Source of the DNA: Oxalobacter aliiformigenes
GTDB lineage: Bacteria; Pseudomonadota; Gammaproteobacteria; Burkholderiales; Burkholderiaceae_D
Reading direction: 5' to 3'
Length of the DNA: 64,000 nucleotides
Assembly (NCBI RefSeq): GCF_027116575.1
Contig: NZ_CP098252.1
Location: forward strand, 682,001-746,000
Position numbers and translations under genes: made by a program. The notes beneath the pieces were generated by a model, which made no database searches, was not told the origin of the DNA, and worked only from the letters and a program-made list of their open reading frames with translations. Shown here one piece after another: positions 10,076-19,961 of this stretch (within the stretch, counting starts at the first letter, position 1; every line of letters begins with the position of its first letter).

Positions 10076-11479
10076 ATGGCAAAGACTCTCTACGACAAAC
10101 TCTGGGAATCCCATGTGGTGGACACGGAAAAAGACGGTACAACCATTCTGTATATCGACCGTCACCTTCTGCACGAAGTGACCAGTCCGCAGGCTTTCGA
10201 GGGCTTGCGACTGGCCGGCCGCAAACCCTGGAGGGATTCAGCCAATCTGCTGGTAGCCGATCATAATGTTTCCACACAGAACCGGAATGGTCCCATTGCC
10301 GATCCGATTTCGCGTCTTCAGGTCGAAACGCTGGACAACAATGCAAAAACATATGGCCTGACGTATTTCGATATGTCCGACAAACGCCAGGGCATTGTAC
10401 ATGTCATCGGGCCGGAACAGGGGGCGACGCTTCCCGGCATGACGGTTGTCTGCGGTGATTCGCATACTTCGACGCATGGCGCGTTCGGCTGTCTGGCGCA
10501 CGGTATCGGCACGTCCGAAGTGGAGCATGTTCTGGCGACCCAGACATTGCTGGCGAAAAAGTCGAAGTCCATGCTGGTGCAAGTGGAAGGTACACTGCAT
10601 GATGGGGTGACGGCGAAGGATATCGTGCTGGCGGTTATCGGCAGGATTGGAACGGCCGGCGGTACGGGATACGCCATTGAATTTGCCGGTTCGGCGATCC
10701 GTTCCCTGTCGATGGAAGGCCGTATGACGCTGTGCAATATGGCTATTGAAGCGGGCGCGCGCGCCGGTATGGTGGCGGTGGACGATACGACGATCGATTA
10801 TGTCAAGGGCCGCCCGTTCTCTCCGAAAGGGGATCAATGGGACAAGGCCGTGGCTTACTGGCGGACGCTCCATTCCGATCCGGGAGCCGTGTTCGACGCG
10901 ACCGTCAGGCTGGATGCCGCGGAAATCCTGCCGCAAGTGACATGGGGAACGTCACCGGAAATGGTGACGTCCATTGAGGGAACTGTACCTGATCCTGCCA
11001 AGGAAACTGATCCGATCCGTCGCAACGCCATTGTCCGGGCGCTGGAATATATGGATCTGAAGCCGAACATGCCGATTACATCCATTGCCATCGACAAGGT
11101 ATTCATCGGCTCGTGTACCAATTCGCGCATTGAAGACCTGAGAGCCGCTGCAGCTGTGGTCAAGGGAAAAAAGCGGGCGGCCAACGTCAAGCTGGCCATG
11201 GTCGTTCCCGGTTCCGGGTTGGTCAAGGAGCAGGCGGAAAAGGAAGGCCTGGACAAGATTTTCATCGAGGCAGGTTTCGAATGGCGTGAGCCGGGCTGTT
11301 CCATGTGTTTGGCGATGAACGATGACCGGCTCGCTCCCGGGGAACGTTGTGCATCCACTTCCAACCGGAACTTTGAAGGACGACAAGGACAGGGAGGAAG
11401 AACTCATTTAGTATCTCCTGCAATGGCAGCAGCAGCTGGCATTGCCGGGCACTTCGTTGATGTGCGCGAAAACCGTTGA
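10076..11479 (+). CDS. leuC: 3-isopropylmalate dehydratase large subunit
   Basis: Aconitase-family subunit that, with LeuD, isomerises 2-isopropylmalate to 3-isopropylmalate in leucine synthesis. 467 residues, normal length. The 4Fe-4S ligands are visible in [15 protein letters not shown] and [13 protein letters not shown], and the N-terminal signature [18 protein letters not shown] is present. Followed by a small entericidin-type gene and leuD, the usual Burkholderiales arrangement. Confidence 0.98.
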   Translation: MAKTLYDKLWESHVVDTEKDGTTILYIDRHLLHEVTSPQAFEGLRLAGRKPWRDSANLLVADHNVSTQNRNGPIADPISRLQVETLDNNAKTYGLTYFDMSDKRQGIVHVIGPEQGATLPGMTVVCGDSHTSTHGAFGCLAHGIGTSEVEHVLATQTLLAKKSKSMLVQVEGTLHDGVTAKDIVLAVIGRIGTAGGTGYAIEFAGSAIRSLSMEGRMTLCNMAIEAGARAGMVAVDDTTIDYVKGRPFSPKGDQWDKAVAYWRTLHSDPGAVFDATVRLDAAEILPQVTWGTSPEMVTSIEGTVPDPAKETDPIRRNAIVRALEYMDLKPNMPITSIAIDKVFIGSCTNSRIEDLRAAAAVVKGKKRAANVKLAMVVPGSGLVKEQAEKEGLDKIFIEAGFEWREPGCSMCLAMNDDRLAPGERCASTSNRNFEGRQGQGGRTHLVSPAMAAAAGIAGHFVDVRENR

Positions 11480-11496
11480 CAGACAAGGAGAAAAAG

Positions 11497-11616
11497 ATGA
11501 GAGTATTGATCGCTGTTTTGGCGGCCGTCGCTTTCCTGGCGGGGTGCAATACCGTTCAGGGTGTCGGAAAAGATGTGCAGGGAGCAGGCGAAGCGGTAGA
11601 AAACGCCGCCAAGTAA
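11497..11616 (+). CDS. entericidin A/B family small lipoprotein
   Basis: A 39-residue peptide starting at ATG 11497 behind a strong AAGGAG site. It begins MRVLIAVLAAVAFLAGCNTV: a short hydrophobic signal peptide ending in the lipobox LAGC, so Cys17 would be the lipidated residue. The mature part (NTVQGVGKDVQGAGEAVENA) matches the entericidin pattern of a short amphipathic lipopeptide. In E. coli entericidins form an antidote/toxin-like bacteriolysis pair; here only one gene is present, so a general envelope role is as likely. Lies 17 bp after leuC and is followed by a hairpin with a T run. Confidence 0.9.
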   Translation: MRVLIAVLAAVAFLAGCNTVQGVGKDVQGAGEAVENAAK

Positions 11617-11648
11617 GCTTTCCGCGCTGGAAAGGAATTATTGTTGTG

Positions 11649-11691
11649 CCGGGTTTCCCGTTGATGGCCTGAATGGGAAGCCGGGCTTTTT
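11649..11691 (+). terminator. imperfect hairpin with T run after the entericidin gene
   Basis: The arms CCGGGTTTCCC and GGGAAGCCGGG pair with a small bulge and are followed by CTTTTT. It would act as a partial terminator or mRNA stabiliser between the entericidin gene and leuD. Confidence 0.5.
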
Positions 11692-11727
11692 GTCGTCTTT
11701 TGAACGACGAGAGAATTGATGGGAATC

Positions 11728-12375
11728 ATGGAAAAATTTACCGTACATACCGGACTGGTCGTTCCGCTGGATCGCGTTAATGTGGACACGGATGCGATTA
11801 TTCCAAAACAGTTTTTAAAATCGATCAAGCGGACAGGATTCGGACCGAACTTGTTTGACGAGTGGCGTTATCTCGATCACGGTGAACCGGGCATGGATAA
11901 TTCCAAGCGTCCTTTGAATCCCGATTTCGTTCTGAACCAGCCCCGTTATCAGGGAGCATCGATTCTTTTGGCCCGCAAGAATTTCGGGTGCGGTTCTTCC
12001 CGTGAACACGCTCCCTGGGCCTTGCAGCAATATGGATTCAAGGCGGTCATTGCCCCCAGTTTTGCCGACATTTTTTTCAACAACTGTTTCAAAAACGGTT
12101 TTCTGCCGATTACCTTGTCGGAAGAGCAGGTCGACCAGTTGTTTGCGGCTGTAAAAGCGCAGCCGGGTTATAAGCTGACGATCGATCTGGAAAAAATGGT
12201 GGTCAAAAACGAAGACGCCAGCCTGGTGTTCACTTTTGCTATCGATCCGTTCCGCCAGTATTGCCTGATGAACGGATTGGACGATATCGGGTTGACCCTG
12301 CAGAAGGCGGATAAAATCAGGGAATACGAAAAACGCCATATCGCCGGGCAACCCTGGCTGGCTAATACGATTTGA
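11728..12375 (+). CDS. leuD: 3-isopropylmalate dehydratase small subunit
   Basis: Swivel-domain partner of LeuC. The 215-residue product begins [20 protein letters not shown], the standard start; in-frame ATG 11719 and TTG 11716 lie just upstream, and 11728 was chosen on family alignment with GGGA 8 bp before it. The signatures [16 protein letters not shown] and [15 protein letters not shown] are intact. Precedes leuB by about 70 bp. Confidence 0.97.
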   Translation: MEKFTVHTGLVVPLDRVNVDTDAIIPKQFLKSIKRTGFGPNLFDEWRYLDHGEPGMDNSKRPLNPDFVLNQPRYQGASILLARKNFGCGSSREHAPWALQQYGFKAVIAPSFADIFFNNCFKNGFLPITLSEEQVDQLFAAVKAQPGYKLTIDLEKMVVKNEDASLVFTFAIDPFRQYCLMNGLDDIGLTLQKADKIREYEKRHIAGQPWLANTI

Positions 12376-12443
12376 CGCCGGATTTATAAAAACGAAAACA
12401 GGCGCACCTTGCCACGGGGTGTGCCGGATTGGAAAGGAAAAAC

Positions 12444-13511
12444 GTGAAGATTGCAATTCTGCCGGGCGACGGTATCGGTCCGGAAATCATGAATGAAGCC
12501 GTTCGGGTTCTGAATGCGCTGGATGAAAATTTCGAAATGGAGTGGGCGGATGTCGGCGGTGCCGGTTATGCAGCGCATGGTCATCCCTTGCCGGATTCCA
12601 CCCTGAAACTGGCGAAGGAAGCCGATGCGATTCTGTTTGGTGCCGTCGGTGATTTCAAATACGACACGCTGGAACGTTCCCTTCGCCCGGAACAGGCCAT
12701 TTTGGGATTGCGCAAGAATCTGAAATTGTTCGCCAATCTCCGTCCGGCCATTCTCTATCCGGAACTGGCCGGCGCTTCCACACTGAAACCGGAAGTCGTG
12801 TCGGGGCTGGATCTCCTGATCGTCCGCGAGCTGACAGGCGATATCTATTTCGGGCAGCCGCGGGGGCATCGTACGGCGCCGGACGGCCCTTTCAAGGGCG
12901 CTCGCGAGGGGTTCGATACCATGCGTTATTCCGAACCGGAAATCCGCCGTATCGCCCATGTCGGTTTCCAGACGGCACAGAAACGCAACAAGCGTCTGAC
13001 GTCTGTTGACAAGGCCAATGTTCTGGAAACATCCCAGCTCTGGCGCGAAATCGTGATCGATGTCTCGAAGGATTATCCGGACGTCAAGCTGGATCATATG
13101 TATGTGGACAATGCCGCCATGCAGCTGGTGCGCGCTCCGAAGGAGCTGGATGTCATTTTGACCGGAAACATTTTCGGCGATATCCTCTCCGATGCCGCCG
13201 CCATGCTGACCGGTTCCATCGGCATGTTGCCATCCGCTTCGCTGGATGAAAACAACAAGGGACTTTACGAACCGTCGCACGGTTCCGCACCGGATATCGC
13301 CGGCAAGGGAATCGCCAATCCGCTGGCACAGATTCTGTCTGCCGCCATGATGCTCCGCTATTCGCTGAATATGGGCGAACAGGCCGATCGTATCGAGAAA
13401 GCGGTCAAGAAAGTCCTGGCTGACGGATTGCGTACAGGCGACATTTATGAAGACGGTACGAAGCGTGTCGGAACGAAAGAAATGGGCGATGCCGTAGTCG
13501 CGGCACTGTGA
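12444..13511 (+). CDS. leuB: 3-isopropylmalate dehydrogenase
   Basis: NAD-dependent oxidative decarboxylase making 2-oxoisocaproate in leucine synthesis. 355 residues from GTG 12444, giving [15 protein letters not shown]; the frame is open to a TTG at 12429, but GGAAAGGAAAAAC just before 12444 favours the GTG. Substrate and metal motifs are seen: [27 protein letters not shown] and [15 protein letters not shown]. Part of the leuCDB-asd cluster. Confidence 0.97.
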   Translation: MKIAILPGDGIGPEIMNEAVRVLNALDENFEMEWADVGGAGYAAHGHPLPDSTLKLAKEADAILFGAVGDFKYDTLERSLRPEQAILGLRKNLKLFANLRPAILYPELAGASTLKPEVVSGLDLLIVRELTGDIYFGQPRGHRTAPDGPFKGAREGFDTMRYSEPEIRRIAHVGFQTAQKRNKRLTSVDKANVLETSQLWREIVIDVSKDYPDVKLDHMYVDNAAMQLVRAPKELDVILTGNIFGDILSDAAAMLTGSIGMLPSASLDENNKGLYEPSHGSAPDIAGKGIANPLAQILSAAMMLRYSLNMGEQADRIEKAVKKVLADGLRTGDIYEDGTKRVGTKEMGDAVVAAL

Positions 13512-13545
13512 GACGCTTGGAGATGGACTGGATCGGGTAAAGAAG

Positions 13546-14661
13546 ATGAAACTGGTAGGATTGATAGGCTGGCGGGGCATGGTCGGTTCCGTGCTGATGC
13601 AGCGCATGCAGGAAGAAAACGATTTTGATTTGTTCGAACCCGTTTTCTTCACTACGTCGAATGTCGGAGGCATGGCACCTGCGATGGCGAAAAACGAAAC
13701 TGTCCTGAAAGATGCTTTTCGTGTCGATGAACTGAAAAAATGCGATATCCTGATATCCTGCCAGGGCGGCGATTATACGGCGGACATGTTCCCGAAACTG
13801 CGTTCGGCCGGCTGGAACGGTTACTGGATCGATGCCGCTTCCAAGTTGCGCATGAATGACGATGCACTGATCGTTCTCGATCCGGTCAACCGCAAGGTGA
13901 TCGATGAAGGTTTGGCGAAAGGTGTCAGAAACTTTATCGGCGGGAACTGTACGGTTTCCTGCATGCTGATGGGATTGGGCGGCCTTTTCGAGCAGGATCT
14001 GGTCGAATGGATGACGTCGATGACCTATCAGGCCGCCTCGGGTGGCGGGGCGCAGCACATGCGTGAATTGCTGACCCAGTTCGGATCCATTCATGCCGAA
14101 GTCCGGGTGAATCTGGACGATCCGGCCTCTGCCATTCTCGACATCGATCGTCAGGTGCTGGCACGCCAGCGTGGCATGACGCCGGACGAAACGAAACAGT
14201 TCGGCGTTCCTCTGGCTGGCAATCTGATTCCCTGGATCGATACCGATCTGGGTAACGGGATGTCACGTGAGGAGTGGAAAGGTGGTGCCGAAACGAACAA
14301 GATTCTGGGAAGAAACGACGGGAACTGGGTTGTCGTCGATGGCCTTTGCGTTCGGATCGGTGCCATGCGCTGCCATTCCCAGGCATTGACCATCAAGTTG
14401 AAAAAAGACGTTCCGCTGGATGAAATCGGGGATATACTGAAAAGCCACAATCCCTGGGCGAAAGTGGTTCCGAATACCCGTGAGGATTCCGTCCGCGATC
14501 TGACGCCCGCTGCCATATCGGGCAGTCTGACCGTCCCGGTCGGGCGTTTGCGCAAGCTCGGCATGGGAGGCGAATATCTTTCTGCTTTCACGGTCGGGGA
14601 CCAGTTGTTGTGGGGGGCTGCCGAACCGTTGCGTCGCATGTTGCGTATCATTCTGGAGTGA
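13546..14661 (+). CDS. asd: aspartate-semialdehyde dehydrogenase
   Basis: NADPH-dependent reduction of aspartyl phosphate to the semialdehyde, feeding lysine, methionine, threonine and diaminopimelate. 371 residues, the long gammaproteobacterial/E. coli-like type. Seen are the nucleotide-binding start [20 protein letters not shown] and the active-site cysteine in [17 protein letters not shown]6 tract at 14612-14617 is read in frame. A strong terminator follows at 14744. Confidence 0.97.
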   Translation: MKLVGLIGWRGMVGSVLMQRMQEENDFDLFEPVFFTTSNVGGMAPAMAKNETVLKDAFRVDELKKCDILISCQGGDYTADMFPKLRSAGWNGYWIDAASKLRMNDDALIVLDPVNRKVIDEGLAKGVRNFIGGNCTVSCMLMGLGGLFEQDLVEWMTSMTYQAASGGGAQHMRELLTQFGSIHAEVRVNLDDPASAILDIDRQVLARQRGMTPDETKQFGVPLAGNLIPWIDTDLGNGMSREEWKGGAETNKILGRNDGNWVVVDGLCVRIGAMRCHSQALTIKLKKDVPLDEIGDILKSHNPWAKVVPNTREDSVRDLTPAAISGSLTVPVGRLRKLGMGGEYLSAFTVGDQLLWGAAEPLRRMLRIILE

Positions 14662-14743
14662 TCCGTTATCTGTCCGAACCGGTGTTTTCATCCGGAAGTA
14701 TCCGGTTGTGACGGCAGACGGAGACACTATCCGGCACGATATG

Positions 14744-14773
14744 AAAACGGGCAGAATTTCCTGCCCGTTTTCT
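14744..14773 (+). terminator. intrinsic terminator after asd
   Basis: AAAACGGGCAG, a 6-nt loop and CTGCCCGTTTT form a perfect 11-bp stem with T/A tracts on both sides, so it may work in both directions. It lies between asd and the converging remnant of an efflux gene. Confidence 0.85.
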
Positions 14774-14797
14774 TTGTCGGGCGCACACAGGGACAGG

Positions 14798-15034
14798 CTA
14801 GCGTTTTTTCATGTTCGGCCCGAGCCAGATGACGAATGCGGCGATGGCAAACGCCAGGCTGCTGTACAGCATGATGTCGTTTGTGGCCAGCATGACGCTT
14901 TGACTGGTGGCGAGCTGGTTAATGATGCTTCGTGCGGTTTCGGCATTCATGCAGGAGTCGATGAGGTCGCGGAAACAGGTTCCGGATGCGTCGATCAGTA
15001 CCGAACGCTGTTCGTGTTTGTAATCGGTCTGGTT
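14798..15034 (-). pseudogene. C-terminal remnant of a DHA2 (EmrB-type) multidrug efflux MFS protein
   Basis: On the minus strand the frame is open for about 78 codons from 15034 to a TAG at 14798-14800 but has no start; immediately upstream the frame meets TGA and TAA codons at 15035-15040. The reading ends INQLATSQSVMLATNDIMLY then SSLAFAIAAFVIWLGPNMKKR, matching the last helix and tail of EmrB-like drug:H+ antiporters, where a QAxMLATND-type stretch precedes the last helix. Nothing else of the transporter remains. In many Burkholderiales this gap between asd and truA holds fimV; no trace of fimV was seen. Confidence 0.65.
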
Positions 15035-15230
15035 TCATTATGCGGTATTGGTTGGTGATTTCTGTTTCAAGGTCAATCTGTCATGAAAAAAAATCGTCAT
15101 GAATGCAAGTAGAAAGGCGGTCGTTTTGATTGGCAAGAATTGCTGTTGTGGTGAAAGTATTAACCGGAAAGAACCGGATTGATTGCAGACAAGTAAAATA
15201 ACGGCCTAATGGATAAATGGATGGAAAGGA
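15035..15230. other. intergenic region upstream of truA
   Basis: No gene is supportable. The sequence becomes AT-rich towards truA and presumably contains the truA promoter; no convincing -35/-10 pair was picked out. Confidence 0.5.
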
Positions 15231-16015
15231 ATGAAGCGGATTGCGTTGGGGATCGAGTATGACGGTACCGGCTGGCGGGGATGGCAGACGCAGCCGGATG
15301 GCATGACCGTTCAGGATCAGCTTGAGGCAGCGATCCGGCAATTTACACGGATATCGATTGCAACAACCTGTGCCGGGCGGACCGATGCGGGTGTCCATGC
15401 TTCCGAGCAGGTCGTACATCTCGATACCGGTCTTGACCGTTTGCCGGTTTCATGGGTGCGCGGTATCAATTCCTATCTGCCGGCATCGATTGCCGTTCGA
15501 TGGGCCTGTGAAGTTCCGGGGGGAAAGACGGATTCCATGCCCGTTCCAGTGCGGTGGCCCGCCGGTACCGTTATCTCATATACAACAGTCCGGTCCGCTC
15601 GCCGTTATGGAAAAACCGGGCGGGATGGGTTTTTCGTCCTCTCGATTGTGCCCTGATGCGGAAAGGGGCAGCGTTTTTGCTTGGCGAGCATGATTTTTCC
15701 GCATTCAGGGCGGCGGAATGCCAGTCGATTACTCCGGTCAAAACCATGAATCACATCGGTATCGAAAGACAGGGTGACCTGATCGTTTTCACTTTCGAAG
15801 CAAATGCATTCCTGCATCACATGATCCGCAATATCATCGGTTCGCTGATCGAGGTCGGCAAGGACAATCAGCCGCCGGAATGGATCGGGAAGCTGCTGGA
15901 CGGTCGGGACAGGTCGAAAGCCGCACCGACATTCATGCCGGACGGGCTTTATCTGTCGCGTGTGTTCTATGAGAATAAGTGGGGATTGCCGCAACGCGGG
16001 GATGTGTTTCCATGA
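15231..16015 (+). CDS. truA: tRNA pseudouridine synthase A (frameshifted in this sequence)
   Basis: Makes pseudouridine at positions 38-40 of tRNA anticodon arms. The frame from ATG 15231 encodes [20 protein letters not shown], the catalytic aspartate motif [17 protein letters not shown] and [15 protein letters not shown], then leaves the family pattern. The rest ([18 protein letters not shown] to the stop at 16013-16015) is in another frame. The switch is at a G6 tract, 15518-15523: one extra G gives [20 protein letters not shown] and a normal protein of 261 residues. Thus the gene is one base short. Sequencing error or tract slippage is most likely; the same pattern affects dnaG and the DUF192 gene. 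Confidence 0.9.
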
Positions 16016-16061
16016 CCGGTATTTTTTGCTGGAATACAATATATTATTTAACTGACCTATC

Positions 16062-16724
16062 GTGACTCGTACCCGAATCAAAATCTGCGGACTGACGCGG
16101 GAGGAAGATGTCCGAACGGCGGTCGAAGCCGGTGCGGATGCGCTGGGATTTGTTTTCTATCCGGGAAGTCCCCGCTTCGTCCCGGCCGCCAGGGCGGCGT
16201 CACTTGCTTCGGCTCTTCCCGCTTTCGTTTCGGCAGTCGGCCTTTTCGTCAATGCGAAAACCGCCGATGTGGCGGAAACGTCGCGGCAGGTTCGTTTGTC
16301 GCTTTTGCAGTTTCATGGAGACGAAACGCCCGGACAGTGTCACGAAGCGGCTGTTGCGTCCAACCTGCCTTTTATCAGGGTTTTTCGTGTCAGGACGGAT
16401 ACAACGGCCGATGATTTGTTACAATGTGAAAGGATTTATCGCGATGCCAGTCCGTTTTTCAAGGGGTTGTTGCTGGATACCTTTACGGATGCCTATGGCG
16501 GAGCGGGAAAGGTTTTCAATTGGTCTCTCGTGTCAAAAGAAATCGGGCCTCGGGTCGTTTTGAGTGGTGGCTTGAGCGCGCAAAATGTCGCTGGTGCGAT
16601 TGCGCAGCTGCGCCCGTTTGCCGTTGACATCAGCAGTGGTGTCGAAGCGGCACGCGGCATCAAGGATGCCGGGAAAATCCATGCGTTCATCCAGGCTGTC
16701 CGAAAGGCGGATGAAAGGATCTGA
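16062..16724 (+). CDS. trpF: phosphoribosylanthranilate isomerase
   Basis: TIM-barrel enzyme of tryptophan synthesis acting on N-(5-phosphoribosyl)anthranilate. 220 residues from a GTG at 16062; begins MTRTRIKICGLTREEDVRTA with the catalytic cysteine in KICGLT. The C-terminal LSGGLSAQNVAGAI and AVDISSGVEAARGIKD phosphate-binding motifs are intact. First of a trpF-trpB-trpA cluster, separate from anthranilate synthase genes, as is usual in Burkholderiales. Confidence 0.97.
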   Translation: MTRTRIKICGLTREEDVRTAVEAGADALGFVFYPGSPRFVPAARAASLASALPAFVSAVGLFVNAKTADVAETSRQVRLSLLQFHGDETPGQCHEAAVASNLPFIRVFRVRTDTTADDLLQCERIYRDASPFFKGLLLDTFTDAYGGAGKVFNWSLVSKEIGPRVVLSGGLSAQNVAGAIAQLRPFAVDISSGVEAARGIKDAGKIHAFIQAVRKADERI

Positions 16725-16793
16725 GCAGGATAACCGGTAATCGGTCCGTTTTGTGCAGATGGCTGTGCCATTGGCATTACAAGAGAGATTTTC

Positions 16794-18039
16794 ATGAAAG
16801 AGAAAGACTGTTGCAGCGCTTCTGATGCGCTGTTTGAAGCATCCGGATACCGTTTGCCGGATGAACATGGCCATTTCGGTCCTTACGGCGGCATTTTCGT
16901 TTCCGAAACACTGATTCACGCGCTGGACGAACTGAATCAGGCTTATGCCCGTTACAAGAACGATCCCGGTTTTCTGGCCGAGTTCCGCTATGAATTGAAA
17001 CATTTTGTGGGGCGGCCGTCTCCGGTTTATCATGCCTCACGCTGGTCGGATATGCTGGGGGGGGGCACAGATTTATCTGAAGCGGGAAGATCTGAACCAT
17101 ACAGGGGCCCACAAGATCAACAATGTCATCGGTCAGGCGCTTTTGGCGAAACGGATGGGCAAGAAACGCATCATCGCGGAAACCGGTGCCGGGCAGCACG
17201 GTGTGGCAACTGCGACGATCTGTGCCCGTTTCGGTCTGGAATGCCATGTTTACATGGGGAGTGAGGATGTCGAGCGTCAGGCACAGAATGTTTACCGGAT
17301 GAAACTTCTCGGCGCATCGGTCGTGCCGGTCGAGTCCGGTTCCAAAACGCTGAAAGATGCATTGAACGAGGCCATGCGCGACTGGGTAGCCAATGTCGAA
17401 ACGACTTTTTATATTATCGGTACCGTCGCCGGACCACATCCCTATCCGATGATGGTGCGTGATTTCCAGTCGGTCATCGGAGAAGAATGTCTTGTCCAGA
17501 TGCCTGAACTGGCCGGGCGGCAACCGGATGTCATCGTTGCCTGTGTCGGTGGCGGGTCCAATGCCATGGGCATTTTCTATCCCTATATCGATCACAAGGA
17601 TGTCAGGCTGGTCGGAGCGGAAGCGGCCGGCGAGGGAATCGCGACGGGACATCATGCCGCTTCGCTGAACGGCGGCACGCCGGGGGTTCTGCATGGCAAC
17701 CGTACTTATCTGCTTCAGGATGAGGATGGTCAGATCATCGATACCTGTTCCGTATCGGCCGGTCTCGATTATCCGGGGGTCGGACCTGAACATGCCTGGC
17801 TGAAGGATTGTGGACGGGCGACTTACGTCGGTATCGATGACGATGAGGCGCTTGCCGCCTTTCACGATTGCTGCCGGATCGAGGGAATCATCCCGGCTCT
17901 TGAATCGAGCCATGCGCTGGCCTATGCGGTAAAGCTGGCGCCGACCCTGCCGAAAGACAAAATAATTCTGGTCAATCTCTCCGGACGCGGTGACAAGGAT
18001 ATGCATACCGTCGCTTTGCGGGCCGGAATCAAATGGTAG
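16794..18039 (+). CDS. trpB: tryptophan synthase beta subunit (frameshifted in this sequence)
   Basis: PLP enzyme that joins indole and serine. From ATG 16794 (AGAGAG upstream) the frame gives [20 protein letters not shown] and [17 protein letters not shown], then diverges at a G9 tract, 17057-17065. The rest is in a second frame: [20 protein letters not shown], with the PLP lysine in [21 protein letters not shown], and the end at 18039. Eight G residues instead of nine join the halves as [15 protein letters not shown] and give a normal 414-residue protein. One base is therefore in excess, opposite in sign to truA, dnaG and the DUF192 gene. trpA follows 55 bp later. Confidence 0.92.
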
Positions 18040-18094
18040 TCCGTTTTCCGGGATGAAAATGGCCGTCAACCGAATTTGAAGAACAGGATTTATT

Positions 18095-18892
18095 ATGTCA
18101 CGCATACAACAAACATTCGATTTGCTGAAAAAACAGAACAGAAAGGGACTGATTCCCTTTATTACAGCCGGGTTCCCCGAACCGGATCTGACCGTTTCCC
18201 TGATGCATGCGCTGGTGGAAGGCGGCGCGGATATCATCGAGCTGGGTGTTCCGTTCTCGGATCCGATGGCCGATGGCCCCGTTATTCAGGATGCGTCGGA
18301 AGTGGCGCTTGAAAAAGGCATGACCCTGAAAAAAGTGCTGGATATTGTCGGAACGTTCCGTACCCGCAACCGGAACACACCGGTCGTTTTGATGGGATAT
18401 GCCAATCCGATTGAGCGGATGGGGCCGGAAATTTTTGTCGACAGGGCCGCTGAAAAAGGGGTGGATGGCGTTCTGGTCGTCGATTACCCTCCTGAAGAAG
18501 GTGCCGGTTTCGCAAAGGCGCTGAAAGCAAAGGGCATGGATATGATTTTCCTGCTTGCGCCGACTTCGACGGATGAACGTATCGGGAAAATCGGTAAAAT
18601 GGCTGGCGGTTATATTTATTATGTTTCCCTGAAAGGAGTGACCGGTTCGGGCAATCTGGATGTCGCGGAGGTAACTTCCCGCATTGAAAAAATCAGAAAA
18701 TACGTTACTATTCCGGTTGGTGTCGGTTTCGGTATCCGGGATGCGGAGACAGCCAGGGCGCTTGGCGCGACGGCTGACGCGGTCGTGATCGGCAGTCGTA
18801 TCATACAGGAGTTGGACAGAGCGGAACCTGAAAATGCGGTGGGAGCCGTCAGGACGTTTCTGGCGGAGATTCGCAAAGCACTGGACGAATGA
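18095..18892 (+). CDS. trpA: tryptophan synthase alpha subunit
   Basis: TIM-barrel subunit that cleaves indole-3-glycerol phosphate and channels indole to TrpB. 265 residues; the catalytic glutamate and aspartate are in [20 protein letters not shown], and the glycine-rich loops [13 protein letters not shown] and [14 protein letters not shown] are intact. AGGA lies before the ATG. Ends the trp cluster; a GC-rich hairpin lies before accD. Confidence 0.97.
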   Translation: MSRIQQTFDLLKKQNRKGLIPFITAGFPEPDLTVSLMHALVEGGADIIELGVPFSDPMADGPVIQDASEVALEKGMTLKKVLDIVGTFRTRNRNTPVVLMGYANPIERMGPEIFVDRAAEKGVDGVLVVDYPPEEGAGFAKALKAKGMDMIFLLAPTSTDERIGKIGKMAGGYIYYVSLKGVTGSGNLDVAEVTSRIEKIRKYVTIPVGVGFGIRDAETARALGATADAVVIGSRIIQELDRAEPENAVGAVRTFLAEIRKALDE

Positions 18893-18968
18893 CGTCATAA
18901 AGGTTATAAAGTCGTCCAGCGAATGGCGAAATCGCCGATTGGAATTAATGCAAGATAAAGGACAGAAG

Positions 18969-18999
18969 CAGGCCATCGTTTCAAAGCGATGGCCTGTTT
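18969..18999 (+). terminator. 10-bp hairpin in the trpA-accD gap
   Basis: CAGGCCATCG and CGATGGCCTG form a perfect stem with an 8-nt loop, followed by only TTTG. It ends about 15 bp before the accD start codon, so it may be a weak trp terminator or a leader structure limiting accD translation. Confidence 0.5.
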
Positions 19000-19013
19000 G
19001 ATCAGGAGATTTT

Positions 19014-19883
19014 ATGAGTTGGCTTGACAAGTTGCTTCCCCCGAGAATTCAGCATCAGACGAATCCCAGGAGGGTCGTACCGGAGGGACTGTGGGTCAAG
19101 TGCCCGTCATGCGAGGCTGTTTTGTACCGGACCGATCTGGAATCGAATGCGCATGTCTGTCCAAAATGCAGCCATCATATGCGGATTCGCGCACGGGACC
19201 GCTTGAATGTGCTGCTCGATCCGGAAGGACGATATGACGTCGGCCATACGGCGGTGCCGTATGATTCCCTGAAATTTAGGGACAGCAAAAAATACCCGGA
19301 TCGTTTGAAAGCGGCGGAAAAAGCGACGGGGGAAACGGATGCCCTGATCGTCGTCGGCGGCTCCATCAAATCCCTGCCGGTTGTCGTGGCCTGTTTCGAA
19401 TTCGAATTCATGGGAGGTTCCATGGGGTCGGTTGTCGGAGAACGCTTCGTACGCGGTGTCAAGGAGGCGATGGCAAGGAAAGTCCCGTTTATCTGCATTA
19501 CCGCCAGTGGCGGCGCCCGCATGCAGGAAGGGCTGCTTTCCCTGATGCAAATGGCGAAAACCAACATGATTTTGACCCGTCTGGCGGAAGAGAAACTGCC
19601 TTTCATTTCCGTTCTGACTGATCCGACAATGGGTGGAGTGTCCGCTTCTTTCGCGTTTATGGGCGATATCGTGCTGGCAGAACCGAAAGCCCTGGTCGGT
19701 TTTGCCGGACCCCGTGTGATTGAGAATACCGTGCGCGAAAAATTGCCGGAAGGATTCCAGCGGTCCGAGTTTCTGATGAAAAAAGGCGCAGTTGACCGGA
19801 TTGTCGATCGCAGGGAACTGAGAGAAGAACTTTCCCATTTGCTGGCCATGTTGCAGGGCAGACCGACCGAGTCGGTTTCCTGA
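19014..19883 (+). CDS. accD: acetyl-CoA carboxylase carboxyltransferase subunit beta
   Basis: Transfers CO2 from carboxybiotin to acetyl-CoA in the first step of fatty acid synthesis. 289 residues. The N-terminal zinc ribbon is clear (Cys 30, 33, 49, 52 in KCPSCEAVL and CPKCSHH), followed by the crotonase-like domain with [25 protein letters not shown] precedes the ATG. Followed by folC, as in most proteobacteria. Confidence 0.97.
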   Translation: MSWLDKLLPPRIQHQTNPRRVVPEGLWVKCPSCEAVLYRTDLESNAHVCPKCSHHMRIRARDRLNVLLDPEGRYDVGHTAVPYDSLKFRDSKKYPDRLKAAEKATGETDALIVVGGSIKSLPVVVACFEFEFMGGSMGSVVGERFVRGVKEAMARKVPFICITASGGARMQEGLLSLMQMAKTNMILTRLAEEKLPFISVLTDPTMGGVSASFAFMGDIVLAEPKALVGFAGPRVIENTVREKLPEGFQRSEFLMKKGAVDRIVDRRELREELSHLLAMLQGRPTESVS

Positions 19884-19961
19884 AAATTCATGGCATGATT
19901 TGAAACGTCTGTTTTGCGCAGGCAGGACGACGTTTCGGTTAGGTTTTTTTCTATCGTTTTC

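Noticed and set aside
14708..15058. A 116-codon plus-strand frame in the asd-truA gap
   Set aside because: It passes through the asd terminator and is antisense to the EmrB-like remnant, which explains the sequence better.
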